Shown: positions 40,853 through 50,318 of the stretch, one piece after another
How positions within the stretch are numbered: the first letter of the stretch is position 1
Layout of the letters: each line of letters starts with the position of its first letter
Source: Kitasatospora sp. NBC_00240
Lineage (GTDB): Bacteria; Actinomycetota; Actinomycetes; Streptomycetales; Streptomycetaceae
DNA: 64,000 bases
Assembly: GCF_026342405.1 (NCBI RefSeq)
Contig: NZ_JAPEMU010000001.1
Location: 1,612,001 to 1,676,000 of the forward strand
Reading direction: 5' to 3'
Notes under the pieces: generated by a model
The model's input: the letters and a program-made list of their open reading frames with translations, nothing else
Database searches by the model: none
Told to the model about the DNA's origin: nothing
Position numbers and translations under genes: made by a program

Positions 40853-43174
40853 TTGCGTAAAAGGATGACGGAGCGCCGGCGCCCCGGCGGGGCGTTGAGC
40901 GGCCCGACCGGCGAGGGCACCGCGCGTACCGGGTCGGCGCAGGCCGACGCACCGACGCCCGGCCGCTTCCCACGTCCCCTCGCCTGTTGTCTGGCGGTCC
41001 TCTCGCTCTCCGGCTGCGGAGCGGCCGCGGACGGCTCCGCCGTGCCCGCGCTCTGGGGTGCCGGGGCCGCCGTTGTGCTGGCCGGCGGCAGCGCCTACGT
41101 CGCCCGGCGGGCGACGGCCCGTCCGCTGCTGCGCGCCCGGGACCAGGCCGAGCGGAACCTCCGCGCCCTGATGGAGGAGCGGCACGGCCTCGCCGCCGAG
41201 CGGGAGGCCCAGGACCGCCGGCTGCAGGCCTACGCCGGCGAGCGGCAGCAGCTGCTGCACGAGCGCGAGCAACTGCTCCGCACCCTGGACGAGCTGACCC
41301 GGCAGGCGGAGGAGACCGCCGAGCGGCAGAGCGGCACCGACACCCTGGTCGCCGAACTCTCCGCCGAGCGGGACGCCCTGACGGCGGCCCGCGACGCGCT
41401 CGTGCGGGAGCGGGACGCGCTGGCCAAGGAGGTCGACGAGCTGGAGGGCAGCGTCGACTCCACCTTCGTCAACCTCGCGATGCGCACCCTGACCCTGGTC
41501 GAGCGCCAGCTGGTGCTGATCGAGGCGCTGGAGGGGCGCGAGGCCGACCCGGCCCAGCTGGAGAGCCTGTTCCGGCTCGACCACCTCGCCACCCGGATGC
41601 GCCGCAACAGCGAGAACATGCTGCTGCTGGCCGGTCTGGAGAACAGCCACCGCAGCCGCAAGACCGTCACCCTGCTGGATGTCGTCCGGGCCGCCGTGTC
41701 CGAGATCGAGCGGTACGAGCGGGTCAAGCTCGGCTTCCTGGCGTCGATCCGGCTCAGCGGCGCGGTCGCCGACGACACCAGCCACCTGGTCGCCGAACTG
41801 CTGGAGAACGCCACCGCCTTCTCGCCCCCGCAGGACCAGGTCGAGGTGGGCGGCTGGCTGCTCGACAACGGCGAGCTGATGATCTCCGTGGTGGACCGCG
41901 GCATCGGCCTGCCCGGCGAGCGGCTGCGCGCCCTCAACGAGCAGCTGTCCGAGCCGTCCGAGCCCGGCAGCGACCGCCGCGACGCGCTGCTGGCCGGTGC
42001 CCTGACCGGGCGGAGCATGGGCCTGTTCGTGGTCGCCCGGCTCGCCCGCCGGCACGGCATCCGCGTCCAGCTGCGGGAGAACGTCCAGGGCGGCGGCGTC
42101 ACCGCGATGGTGATGCTCCCCCGGGAGGCCCTCCAGCAGGACGCCGTCACCAACACCGACCTGGACGACCAGCGCCGGGCCGAACGCACCGTCACCTCGG
42201 CGGCGGAGAGCGCCCGCGCCCAGGCCGAGGCCCTCGCGGCGGAGCAGGCCCGCCCGGCGACCGCGGCGCCCCGCGCCGACGGCCCGGCGGCGGGCGGGGA
42301 GCTGCCCGTGCTGCCGCGCCGCAAGCCCGCGGCCCAGGCCGTCCCGGTGCTCCCGGCCCAGGCGGCCGAACCCGGCTCGCAGGACGTCACGGGAGCCGGC
42401 CCGGTCGATGCCGGGCCGTCCGCCGAGCAGGTCGTCGAGCAGGTCGTCGAGCCGTCCGCCGAGCAGGCTGCCGAGCCGTCCGCCCGGCAGGCCGCCGAAC
42501 AGGCCGCCGAACACGGCCGGACGGAGGAGCGGATACCCGAGCAGCACCTGAACGGCACCCGGGCCCCCGAGCGCGGTGCCGTACCCGAAGACGCCCCGGT
42601 CACCCCGCTCGGCCTGCCCCGCCGGATTCCCCGCGGCAACGGGCTGCCCGGCACCGGGGAGATGCCCACCTCCGGCCTGCGCCGCCTGGCCGTCGAGGAG
42701 AGCGCGCCGGCCCGGACCGCCCCCGCGGCGGCCGACGGTAGCCGCGGTGGCACGGGACAGGGGCTCCCCGGCCGGCCCGTCGCCAACCGGCCCGTCGCCA
42801 ACCGGCCCGTCTCCGACCACCACGTCCCCGACCAGCACGCCCCCGCCCGGTCGGGGGTCTCGCCCGAGGAGCTCCGCCGCAGACTCGGCGTCTTCCAGGG
42901 CGGGCTGCGCCGCGCGGCCCGCGACTCGGCCCCGACCGGCCCCGCGGGCGCCCGGCCGGAGCAGGCCTCCGCCCCCACGCCCGCGGCCGCACCACGACCC
43001 ACCGGCGACCGGCCCACCGAGGACCGGCCCACCGGCGACCGGCCCACCGAGGACCGGCCCGTCACAGCACCGCCCACCACAGCCCGGCCGTCCGCCGCGC
43101 CGCCCACCGACCGGCCGTCCGCGCCGGCGGCGGAGCAGCCGGTGGACGCGGCCGTCGAGGGGGAGAACCGATGA
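40853..43174 (+). CDS. cvnA: Conservon sensor-kinase-like protein CvnA
   Basis: The protein has 773 residues. Two hydrophobic stretches near residues 43-56 and 64-82 anchor it in the membrane. A charged coiled coil (about 90-205) follows. A histidine-kinase-like ATP-binding domain comes next, with the N-box VAELLENATAFSPP near residue 315 and the G-box DRGIGLPGE near 349. The C-terminal 330 residues are disordered and Pro/Ala-rich, with PTGDRPTED repeats. CvnA proteins lack a usual phospho-acceptor region and act as membrane sensors for the CvnD GTPase. The start may be TTG 40853 or ATG 40865. Its stop overlaps cvnB by 4 bases. Confidence 0.92.
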   Translation: MRKRMTERRRPGGALSGPTGEGTARTGSAQADAPTPGRFPRPLACCLAVLSLSGCGAAADGSAVPALWGAGAAVVLAGGSAYVARRATARPLLRARDQAERNLRALMEERHGLAAEREAQDRRLQAYAGERQQLLHEREQLLRTLDELTRQAEETAERQSGTDTLVAELSAERDALTAARDALVRERDALAKEVDELEGSVDSTFVNLAMRTLTLVERQLVLIEALEGREADPAQLESLFRLDHLATRMRRNSENMLLLAGLENSHRSRKTVTLLDVVRAAVSEIERYERVKLGFLASIRLSGAVADDTSHLVAELLENATAFSPPQDQVEVGGWLLDNGELMISVVDRGIGLPGERLRALNEQLSEPSEPGSDRRDALLAGALTGRSMGLFVVARLARRHGIRVQLRENVQGGGVTAMVMLPREALQQDAVTNTDLDDQRRAERTVTSAAESARAQAEALAAEQARPATAAPRADGPAAGGELPVLPRRKPAAQAVPVLPAQAAEPGSQDVTGAGPVDAGPSAEQVVEQVVEPSAEQAAEPSARQAAEQAAEHGRTEERIPEQHLNGTRAPERGAVPEDAPVTPLGLPRRIPRGNGLPGTGEMPTSGLRRLAVEESAPARTAPAAADGSRGGTGQGLPGRPVANRPVANRPVSDHHVPDQHAPARSGVSPEELRRRLGVFQGGLRRAARDSAPTGPAGARPEQASAPTPAAAPRPTGDRPTEDRPTGDRPTEDRPVTAPPTTARPSAAPPTDRPSAPAAEQPVDAAVEGENR

Positions 43175-43653
43175 ACAGCTCCGGACAGCCGGTACACCCG
43201 GGCGGCGGCACGCCCGGCCACGGCACGCCCGGCCACGGCGCGGTCAGCCAGGCCGCCAGCAGCGTGCGGTGGCTGCTCGACGACTTCCTCGGCTCGGTCG
43301 CCGGCGTGGTCGACGCCGTGGTGGTCTCCTCGGACGGCCTGCTGCTCGCCGACTCGCGGGACGGCTCCCGCTCGGAGCAGTTGGCGGCGATCGTCTCGGC
43401 GCTGACCAGCCTGGCCGCGGGCGCGGCCGGGTCGATGGCCCGCGGCGCCGTGAAACAGACCATGGTGACGATGGACCAGGGACATCTCGTGGTGATGGCG
43501 ATCAGCGACGGCTCCTGCCTCGGTGTGTACGCCTCCCTCGAATGCGATCTGGGCGTGGTCGCCTACCAGATGGCGCTGCTCGTGGAGCGCGCCGGTCATG
43601 CGCTGACGCCGCAGGTGCGTAGCGAACTCCACCGGGCGATGGCCGTCCGATGA
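43171..43653 (+). CDS. cvnB: Conservon roadblock/LC7 protein CvnB
   Basis: The 160-residue cytoplasmic protein has a roadblock/LC7 fold. A His/Gly-rich leader (9-25) precedes SSVRWLLDDFLGSVAGVVDAVVVSSDGLLLA, then QLAAIVSALTSLAAGAAG and QGHLVVMAISDGSCLGVYA. Roadblock proteins bind small GTPases and act as regulators, comparable to MglB in polarity systems. It overlaps cvnA (43171-43174) and cvnC (43650-43653) by 4 bases each, so all are coupled. Confidence 0.95.
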   Translation: MNSSGQPVHPGGGTPGHGTPGHGAVSQAASSVRWLLDDFLGSVAGVVDAVVVSSDGLLLADSRDGSRSEQLAAIVSALTSLAAGAAGSMARGAVKQTMVTMDQGHLVVMAISDGSCLGVYASLECDLGVVAYQMALLVERAGHALTPQVRSELHRAMAVR

Positions 43654-44132
43654 GGCCTAGGGAGGTGGGAAGCATGGCCGGCAGCGACAACGGCAGTACG
43701 TACGGAGCAGGGCAGGGCCACGCTCTGCGCGCACAACGGACCACGACGGCACGGCCGGGCCAGGGGCGTTCGTCCAGGGTGCGGCCGTACACCATCACCC
43801 GGGGCAGAACGCGGTTCACCCGCGTGCTGCTGGTCGAAACGCTGGTGTCGGCGCTCAACCGGCCGACCGACCCGGCGGACCGGGCGCTGCCCGAGCTGGC
43901 GGCGATCTGCGAGCTGTGCCGAGGTCAGATGCGTTCGGTCGCGGAGATCTCGGCCCTGCTGCGGATCCCGTTGGGGGTCGTCAAGGTGCTGGTCAGCGAT
44001 CTCGCCGACCAGGGCCGGATCAGGGTGCACGGCACGGACTCGGCGGGGGCCCCGGGCGGGGCGGGCGAGGCGCACGGCACGTCGAAGCGTGATCTGCTGG
44101 AGAAGGTGCTGGGTGGACTTCGCAAGCTCTGA
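43650..44132 (+). CDS. cvnC: Conservon DUF742 protein CvnC
   Basis: The 160-residue protein carries a DUF742 domain. The core is VRPYTITRGRTRF, then ELAAICELCRGQMRSVAEISALLRIPLGVVKVLVSDLADQGRI. The second half looks like a winged helix, and the family ends in LLEKVLGGLRKL, as here. It is thought to be part of the CvnA-CvnD membrane complex. It overlaps cvnB at its start and the 5' end of cvnD by 20 bases. Confidence 0.95.
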   Translation: MRPREVGSMAGSDNGSTYGAGQGHALRAQRTTTARPGQGRSSRVRPYTITRGRTRFTRVLLVETLVSALNRPTDPADRALPELAAICELCRGQMRSVAEISALLRIPLGVVKVLVSDLADQGRIRVHGTDSAGAPGGAGEAHGTSKRDLLEKVLGGLRKL

Positions 44133-44802
44133 GGCCGCAAGGGAGCGGTCCTCAGTCGTACCAACTGCCCCGGCAGTACCGGGCGCACCGGGTGCGCCCG
44201 ACCGGGCGGACCTGCCCCCGGGTGTCCCGCTGATCGCGGGGACGGCCACCTCCACCAAGATCGTGGTGGCGGGCGGCTTCGGCGTCGGCAAGACCACCTT
44301 CGTCGGCTCGGTGTCCGAGATACCCCCGCTGACCACCGAGGCGGTCATGACCGAGGCCAGCGTGGGCCTCGACGACACCGGCGCCGTCCCGGGCAAGTCC
44401 ACCACCACGGTGGCGATGGACTTCGGCCGGATCAGTCTGGAGTCCGACCTGGTGCTCTACCTGTTCGGCACCCCGGGGCAGGGCCGCTTCTGGTTCATGT
44501 GGGACGACCTGGTGCGCGGCGCGGTCGGCGCGGTGATCCTGGCCGACACCCGCCGGCCGGCCGACTGCTTCCCCGCGCTCGACTACTTCGAGGGCACCGG
44601 GTTGCCGTTCGTGGTGGCGGTCAACCAGTTCGACGGGGCCCCGGTCTACTCGACCGAGGCCGTCCGGGACTCCCTCGCCCTGCCGGACCACATCCCGCTG
44701 CTGCTCTGCGACGCGCGGCAGCGGGCGTCCTCGGTCGAGGTGCTGACCGCCCTGGTGGTGCACGCGCTGACGCAGGAGTCGGCACAGTCCGGGCGCCTCT
44801 GA
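44113..44802 (+). CDS. cvnD: Conservon small GTPase CvnD
   Basis: The 229-residue Ras-like GTP-binding protein has the P-loop GGFGVGKTTFVGSVSE and the switch region KSTTTVAMDFGRI. The G3-like box is LYLFGTPGQGRFWFMW, and the base-recognition loop reads AVNQFDG instead of NKxD. Such variations are normal for CvnD proteins. The GTG at 44113 is chosen because GGAGAAGG precedes it and translational overlap with cvnC is typical. CvnA-D form a membrane-associated switch that influences antibiotic production or development in Streptomyces. Confidence 0.94.
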   Translation: MDFASSEAARERSSVVPTAPAVPGAPGAPDRADLPPGVPLIAGTATSTKIVVAGGFGVGKTTFVGSVSEIPPLTTEAVMTEASVGLDDTGAVPGKSTTTVAMDFGRISLESDLVLYLFGTPGQGRFWFMWDDLVRGAVGAVILADTRRPADCFPALDYFEGTGLPFVVAVNQFDGAPVYSTEAVRDSLALPDHIPLLLCDARQRASSVEVLTALVVHALTQESAQSGRL

Positions 44803-44926
44803 CGGACCGGGCGCCGCCGACACGGCGGCCTTTCGACACACCCCGGGCCGGCCGGGCCCCCGGCCTCGGCCGGTCCGGTCCGGGAGCGGGCATGACCACC
44901 ACTCGCAATCGAGAAAGCAGACAGCG

Positions 44927-46165
44927 ATGCGCAGAATACTGATCGTCGGAGCCGGCCAGGCCGGGCTCCAGCTCGCGCTGGGGCTCCAGTCCAACGGCTA
45001 CGACGTCACCGTGATGACCAACCGCACGGCGGACGAGGTCCGCGACGGCCGGGTGATGTCCACCCAGTGCATGTTCGACACCGCGCTCCAGCACGAGCGG
45101 GACCTCGGCATCAACTTCTGGGAGCAGGAGGCCCCGCGGATCGAGGGCCTCGGCGTCTCGGTGACCGGCCCCGAGTCGGCCCGGGTGATCGACTGGGTGG
45201 GACGGCTGGACGGCTACGCCCAGTCCGTCGACCAGCGGGTCAAGATGTCCGGCTGGCTGGAGACCTTCGCCGAGCGCGGCGGCCAGGTCGTGGTGCACGG
45301 CGTCGCCGTCTCCGACCTGGACTACTTCGCCCGGACGTACGACCTGGTGCTGGTCGCGGCCGGCAAGGGCGAGCTGGTCTCGATGTTCGGCCGGGACGCC
45401 TCCCGCTCCCCCTACGACACGCCGCAGCGCGCGCTGGCCGTCAGCTACGTGCACGGCCTCGGGCCGCGCCCGGAGCACGACTTCAAGGCGGTGCGCTGCA
45501 ACCTGGTGCCCGGAGTCGGCGAGCTGTTCATCATGCCGACCCTGACCACCTCGGGGCCCGGCGACATCCTCTTCTGGGAGGGCATCCCCGGCGGCCCGCT
45601 GGACGTCTTCGGCGACGTCAAGGACCCGGCCGAGCACCTGCGGCTCACCCTGGACCTGATGAAGACCTTCACCCCGTGGGAGTACGACCGCACCCGGGCC
45701 GGCGTCGAACTCACCGACGCGGGCGGCACCCTGGCCGGCCGGTACGCCCCGGTGGTCCGCAACCCGATCGGCGAGCTGCCGGGCGGCGGCCTGGTGCTGG
45801 GCGTCGCCGACGTGGTGGTCGCCAACGACCCGATCACCGGCCAGGGTTCGAACAATGCGGCCAAGTGCGCGGCGGTCTACCTGGAGGCGATCCTGGAGCA
45901 GGGCGAGAAGCCGTTCGACCGGGACTTCATGCAGGCCGCGTTCGACCGCTACTGGGACGCCGCGCAGCACGTCACCAAGTGGACCAACGCGATGCTCGCC
46001 CCGCCGCCGGAGCACGTGCTGAACCTGATCGGCGCGGCCGGCCAGCTGCCGCCGGTGGCGGACCGCTTCGCCAACGGCTTCGACAACGCGGCCGACTTCG
46101 AGAACTGGTTCTACGAGCCGGAGAAGGCCGCCGCCTACCTCGGCTCGGTGGCCCCGCAGGGCTGA
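44927..46165 (+). CDS. StyA-like FAD monooxygenase
   Basis: The 412-residue flavoprotein is similar to the oxygenase component of two-component styrene/indole monooxygenases. FAD motif ILIVGAGQAGLQLALGLQSNG is at the N-terminus. The segments RVMSTQCMFDTALQHERDLG and DVVVANDPITGQGSNNAAKCA are characteristic of the StyA group. A reductase partner is needed in the family but is not encoded next to it. The ATG at 44927 follows GAGAAAG. It starts 124 bases after cvnD on the same strand and may be the conservon's accessory gene, in place of the P450 gene found in some conservons. Confidence 0.85.
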   Translation: MRRILIVGAGQAGLQLALGLQSNGYDVTVMTNRTADEVRDGRVMSTQCMFDTALQHERDLGINFWEQEAPRIEGLGVSVTGPESARVIDWVGRLDGYAQSVDQRVKMSGWLETFAERGGQVVVHGVAVSDLDYFARTYDLVLVAAGKGELVSMFGRDASRSPYDTPQRALAVSYVHGLGPRPEHDFKAVRCNLVPGVGELFIMPTLTTSGPGDILFWEGIPGGPLDVFGDVKDPAEHLRLTLDLMKTFTPWEYDRTRAGVELTDAGGTLAGRYAPVVRNPIGELPGGGLVLGVADVVVANDPITGQGSNNAAKCAAVYLEAILEQGEKPFDRDFMQAAFDRYWDAAQHVTKWTNAMLAPPPEHVLNLIGAAGQLPPVADRFANGFDNAADFENWFYEPEKAAAYLGSVAPQG

Positions 46166-46192
46166 CGGACCCGCCGCACCGGTGCGCCCCTG

Positions 46193-46231
46193 GTGGCCCC
46201 GGTCCCCGCCGCGCGCGGAGACCGGGGCCAC
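46193..46231 (+). terminator. Hairpin terminator after the StyA-like gene
   Basis: A 12-bp perfect stem GTGGCCCCGGTC / GACCGGGGCCAC (46193-46204 and 46220-46231) has a 15-base GC-rich loop. It begins 27 bases after the stop codon. Confidence 0.8.
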
Positions 46232-46272
46232 GGCCGTGCCGGCACCACCAGGGAGTGCTCCTGATCGCGGGC

Positions 46273-46300
46273 CCGCCCGGGCGGTTAACCGCCCAGGCGG
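46273..46300. promoter_or_regulatory. 28-bp inverted repeat upstream of the subtilisin gene
   Basis: The central 16 bp, GGGCGGTTAACCGCCC (46279-46294), is a perfect palindrome. Flanking CCGCC and GGCGG extend it, with one mismatched pair. It lies about 50 bases before the protease start and may be an operator; a hairpin role cannot be excluded. Confidence 0.5.
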
Positions 46301-46350
46301 GTTCCCGCCTCCCGCAGGCGCTGCCCTGAGCACTCGTCAGCCTGTACATC

Positions 46351-49300
46351 ATGTGCATGACCCCGATACGACGACGGGTCCCCCTGCTGGCCGGCGCCAC
46401 CGCGCTGCTGCTCGGCACCGGGATCCTGCTGCCCCCGACCTCCGCGTACGCCGCACCGGGTGCCACCGCGCCCACCGCCGCGGCGCCGTCCAGCACCTAC
46501 GACCTCACCCTGGTCACCGGTGACGTCGTGCACTACACCGACGGCCCCGGCAACCAGGACACCGTGACGGTGGACCGCCCCGAGGGTGCCGGGGGCGGGG
46601 TGCACGTCCAGCAGTCCGGCGGCGACATCCACGTCCTGCCGGACGAGGCACAGCCGTTGCTCGCCGCCGGCAAGCTGGACCAGCGGCTCTTCGACATCAC
46701 CGCGCTGGTGCGGATGGGCTACGACGACGCGCGTTCCGGCGGGATGCCGCTGATCGCCACCTACGGCAAGCCGGCCCTGGCCGCCCGTTCGCTGCCGCCT
46801 GCGCCGGCCGGCAGCACCGTGGTGCGGCAGTTGCCGAGCATCGGCGGAGCGGCGCTCAAGGCCCGCAGCACGCAGGCCCGGGCGTTCTGGAACGACCTGG
46901 CACCGAAGCCCGCCGCCCGGTCGCTGAACGAAGCCAAGGGCATCGAGAAGCTCTGGCTGGACGGCCGGGTCGAGGCGAGCCTCAAGGAGTCGGTGCCGCA
47001 GGTCAACGCGCCGCAGGCGTGGGCCGCCGGCTTCGACGGCACGGGCCGCAAGGTGGCCGTGCTGGACACCGGTGTCGACGGCACCCACCCGGACGTCAAG
47101 GACCGGATCGCCGGCGAGCAGAGCTTCGTACCGGGGCAGCAGGTGACCGACGGGAACGGCCACGGCACCCACGTCGCCTCCACCGTCGCGGGCAGCGGTG
47201 CCGCCTCGGCGGGCGCCTACAAGGGTGTGGCGCCGGGGGCGAGCCTGCTGATCGGCAAGGTGCTGTCGGACGAGGGCTCCGGGCAGGACTCCTGGATCAT
47301 CGCGGGCATGGAGTGGGCCAAGGCGCAGGGCGCCGACGTGGTCAGCATGAGCCTCGGCTCCTCCGTCCCCGACGACGGCACCGACCCGATGGCGCAGGCC
47401 GTGGACGCGCTGTCGGCGGACGGCGGACCGCTGTACGTGATCGCTGCCGGCAACGCGTACGGCGCCGGGACGATCGGCGCCCCCGGTTCGGCGTCCGCCG
47501 CGCTGACCGTCGCGGCCGTCGACAAGCAGGACGGCCGGGCCGACTTCTCCAGCATGGGCCCGCTGAGCGGCTCGTACGGGCTCAAGCCGGACCTCTCCGC
47601 GCCCGGGGTGGACATCACCGCCGCCCGCTCGCAGGCGCTGTCCTCGGGCAGCGGCATGTACCAGACCATGTCGGGCACCTCGATGGCCACCCCGCACGTG
47701 GCGGGCGCCGCCGCGATCCTCAAGCAGCGCCACCCCGAGTGGTCGGGGCAGCAGCTCAAGGAAGCCCTGATGAGTTCCTCCAAGATGCTGGCCGGCTTCA
47801 CGCCGTACGAGCAGGGCACCGGCCGGCTCGACGTGCTCGCCGCCGTCAACTCGACGGTGGAGGCGACCGGTTCGGTGGAGGCGGCGGTCTACCGCTGGCC
47901 GACCGCCGGCGCCGCGCCGGCCACCCGTACGGTCACCTACCGCAACACGGGCGCGACCGCCGTCACACTCGACCTGGCGACGGACAGCGCGGACGCCGCC
48001 TACTCCCTCTCGGCGAAGGCGGTCACCGTGCCGGCCGGCGGGAGCGCGGCCGTGACGCTCACCCTGGACCCGGCCGGCGTCCCGAACGCCACCACCTTCT
48101 CCGGGCAGGTGCTCGCCACCGACCGGGCTTCCGGCGCGGTGGTCGCGCACACCGGCTTCGCCCTGCAGAAGGAGCGCGAACTCTACGACTACACCGTGAA
48201 GTTGACCGGACGGGACGGTAAGCCGGCCGCCGGTGTCGTGGTGCTCGCCGAGAAGGGCGACCCGACCATGTCGCCGATCGCCGTGGACGGACAGCGCACC
48301 CTGCGCCTGCCGCCCGGCACCTACGCCACCTGGGCCGCGCTGGACGTGAGCGGCGAGCAGCCCGACTCGCTGGGCATGGCCGTCCTGATCGACCCCGAGA
48401 CCGTACTCACCGGGCCGGCCACCGTCTCGCTGGACGCGAGCAAGGCCCGCAAGGTCAGCACCGCCCTCCCGCAGCGGGCCCAACAACGCCAGCTGCGCTG
48501 GGACTTCGCCCGTACCTTCGACAACGGCAACCTACTGCGCGACGCCTACGTGATGCCGCCCGCCTACGACACCCTGTACGCGAGCCCGACCGAGAAGGTC
48601 ACCGACGGCAGCTTCAGCTACCTGACCCGCTGGCGCCTCGGTGAGCCTGTCGTCGACCTGCGCACCGACGGCAAGGGCCACCCGGGCCGGCAGGAGGAGG
48701 AGCAGAAGCAGCAGGACGGCCACGGCGGCCAGGGCCCGGAGGCCACCGCGCAGGCGGGTGCCACCGTCACCGACGGCTCGGCCGAACTGCGCGCGGTGTA
48801 CGCCGGGCAGGGCGCGGCGGCCGACTACGCGGGCCTGGACGTGCGCGGAAAGGCGGTCGTCGTCCGGCGCGCCGACGCCGTCCCGCCCGCCGAGCGGGCC
48901 GCCGCCGCCCTGGCTGCGGGCGCGAAGCTGCTCGTCGTCGTCAACGACGGCCCCGGCCGGCTGATGGAGTACTACGCCGACGACCAGGGCACCGCCACCC
49001 CGCTCACCGTGGTCTCCGTCATGCGCGACGCCGGCGCCGCGCTGATCGCCTCCGCCCAGCGCGGCCGGTTCGACCTGGACGTCACCCTGCGCAAGGACAC
49101 CCGCTACCTGTACGACCTGCTCGACCAGCACGACGGCGCCATCCCGGACCGCCCGCTCGCCTACACCCCGGACCCGAAGCGCGACCTGGCCAAGGTGGAG
49201 GCCACCTACAACGGGTTCCGCACGGTGCCCGGCGGCGGCTACCGCTACGACATCCCGGCCTGGGGCCCGGGCATCGGCTTCGCCGAGCAGGAGACCTACC

Positions 49301-50145
49301 CGAGCACCCGCACCGAGTGGGTCTCCGAACAGCACGGCAGCGGCTTCTGGTACGAGGACCACGCGGTCTACAGCCCCGGCTACGGGACCGAGTTGGCCGA
49401 GATGCGCGGCGGCAGGGACACCTACCGGCCCGGGCGGACCTACCGCACCGACTGGTTCGGCGGCATCCAGCGCCCGCGCCTGGGCACCGGCTACTGGGGT
49501 CCCACCCGCAGCGTCTACGACGACATCCAGTTCAACATCAGCATGTGGACGGACAACGGCGCCGGCCACTCCGGCTCGATGCCCGACGACGAGTACGACA
49601 CCACGACGTACGCCCTCCACCGGGGCGACACCCTGGTGAAGTCCGGTGCCGGGCGGGCCGGTTACGGCTGGGAGCAGCCGGCCGAGGAGCAGCCGTACCG
49701 GCTGGTCCTGGACTCCCGCCGGGACGCCGGGGCGTGGAAGACCTCGATCCGGACGCACACCGAGTGGGGCTTCCGCTCCGGCCGGATCCCGCAGGACGGG
49801 CCGTTCCAGCAGGACATCAAGCTGCTGCAGCTCGACTACGACGTCGCCACCGACACCGCCGGCGATGTCAAGGCCGGCGGCTCCACCCGGATCGGGCTCG
49901 CCGCCGCCACCCAGGAGTGGCTGGACGGCGTGACCAGGGCCGCCTCCGCCACCCTGGCGGTCTCCTTCGACGACGGTGCGACCTGGACCGCCGCCAAGCT
50001 CAAGCGCGACGGCGCGGGCGCCTGGGCGGCCGACGTCAAGCTGCCGAGGACGCCGGGCGGGTTCGTCTCGCTGCGGGCCACCGCCTCCGACGGCAAGGGC
50101 GGCTCGGTCAGCCAGGAGATCATCCGGGCGTTCGGCCTGCGCTGA
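46351..50145 (+). CDS. Large secreted subtilisin-family (S8) protease
   Basis: The protein has 1264 residues. A signal peptide (about 1-33, TPIRRRVPLLAGATALLLG with TSAYA near the cleavage site) is followed by a propeptide of about 190 residues. The S8 catalytic domain has Asp239 (AVLDTGVDGTHPD), His271 (GHGTHVAST) and Ser444 (GTSMATPHVAG). The remaining 750 residues are beta-rich, with a PA-like segment (LDVRGKAVVVRRADAVPPAERAAAAL) and a short Glu/Gln/Gly/His-rich loop near 780. It is probably an extracellular protease with self-processing. Two ATGs (46351, 46357) are possible and no good ribosome site is seen. A strong terminator follows. Confidence 0.93.
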   Translation: MCMTPIRRRVPLLAGATALLLGTGILLPPTSAYAAPGATAPTAAAPSSTYDLTLVTGDVVHYTDGPGNQDTVTVDRPEGAGGGVHVQQSGGDIHVLPDEAQPLLAAGKLDQRLFDITALVRMGYDDARSGGMPLIATYGKPALAARSLPPAPAGSTVVRQLPSIGGAALKARSTQARAFWNDLAPKPAARSLNEAKGIEKLWLDGRVEASLKESVPQVNAPQAWAAGFDGTGRKVAVLDTGVDGTHPDVKDRIAGEQSFVPGQQVTDGNGHGTHVASTVAGSGAASAGAYKGVAPGASLLIGKVLSDEGSGQDSWIIAGMEWAKAQGADVVSMSLGSSVPDDGTDPMAQAVDALSADGGPLYVIAAGNAYGAGTIGAPGSASAALTVAAVDKQDGRADFSSMGPLSGSYGLKPDLSAPGVDITAARSQALSSGSGMYQTMSGTSMATPHVAGAAAILKQRHPEWSGQQLKEALMSSSKMLAGFTPYEQGTGRLDVLAAVNSTVEATGSVEAAVYRWPTAGAAPATRTVTYRNTGATAVTLDLATDSADAAYSLSAKAVTVPAGGSAAVTLTLDPAGVPNATTFSGQVLATDRASGAVVAHTGFALQKERELYDYTVKLTGRDGKPAAGVVVLAEKGDPTMSPIAVDGQRTLRLPPGTYATWAALDVSGEQPDSLGMAVLIDPETVLTGPATVSLDASKARKVSTALPQRAQQRQLRWDFARTFDNGNLLRDAYVMPPAYDTLYASPTEKVTDGSFSYLTRWRLGEPVVDLRTDGKGHPGRQEEEQKQQDGHGGQGPEATAQAGATVTDGSAELRAVYAGQGAAADYAGLDVRGKAVVVRRADAVPPAERAAAALAAGAKLLVVVNDGPGRLMEYYADDQGTATPLTVVSVMRDAGAALIASAQRGRFDLDVTLRKDTRYLYDLLDQHDGAIPDRPLAYTPDPKRDLAKVEATYNGFRTVPGGGYRYDIPAWGPGIGFAEQETYPSTRTEWVSEQHGSGFWYEDHAVYSPGYGTELAEMRGGRDTYRPGRTYRTDWFGGIQRPRLGTGYWGPTRSVYDDIQFNISMWTDNGAGHSGSMPDDEYDTTTYALHRGDTLVKSGAGRAGYGWEQPAEEQPYRLVLDSRRDAGAWKTSIRTHTEWGFRSGRIPQDGPFQQDIKLLQLDYDVATDTAGDVKAGGSTRIGLAAATQEWLDGVTRAASATLAVSFDDGATWTAAKLKRDGAGAWAADVKLPRTPGGFVSLRATASDGKGGSVSQEIIRAFGLR

Positions 50146-50182
50146 CCGCCCGCCCCGGAGCCGGGGAACAGGCCGGGGAAAG

Positions 50183-50217
50183 GCCGGGCCGGACCGCTTC
50201 ACGCGGTCCGGCCCGGC
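50183..50217. terminator. Bidirectional terminator of protease and MFS genes
   Basis: A perfect 15-bp stem GCCGGGCCGGACCGC / GCGGTCCGGCCCGGC (50183-50197 and 50203-50217) has the loop TTCAC. It lies between convergent genes. Confidence 0.85.
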
Positions 50218-50318
50218 TTCGCCGTACGCACCGATGCCCTGGGTGCGCCCGGCCGGCGGCCCGGCCCCGTCCCTTGAGCCGCGGGGCCGCCGAGTACAGG
50301 TGAGTCGCTGCGCCCGCC

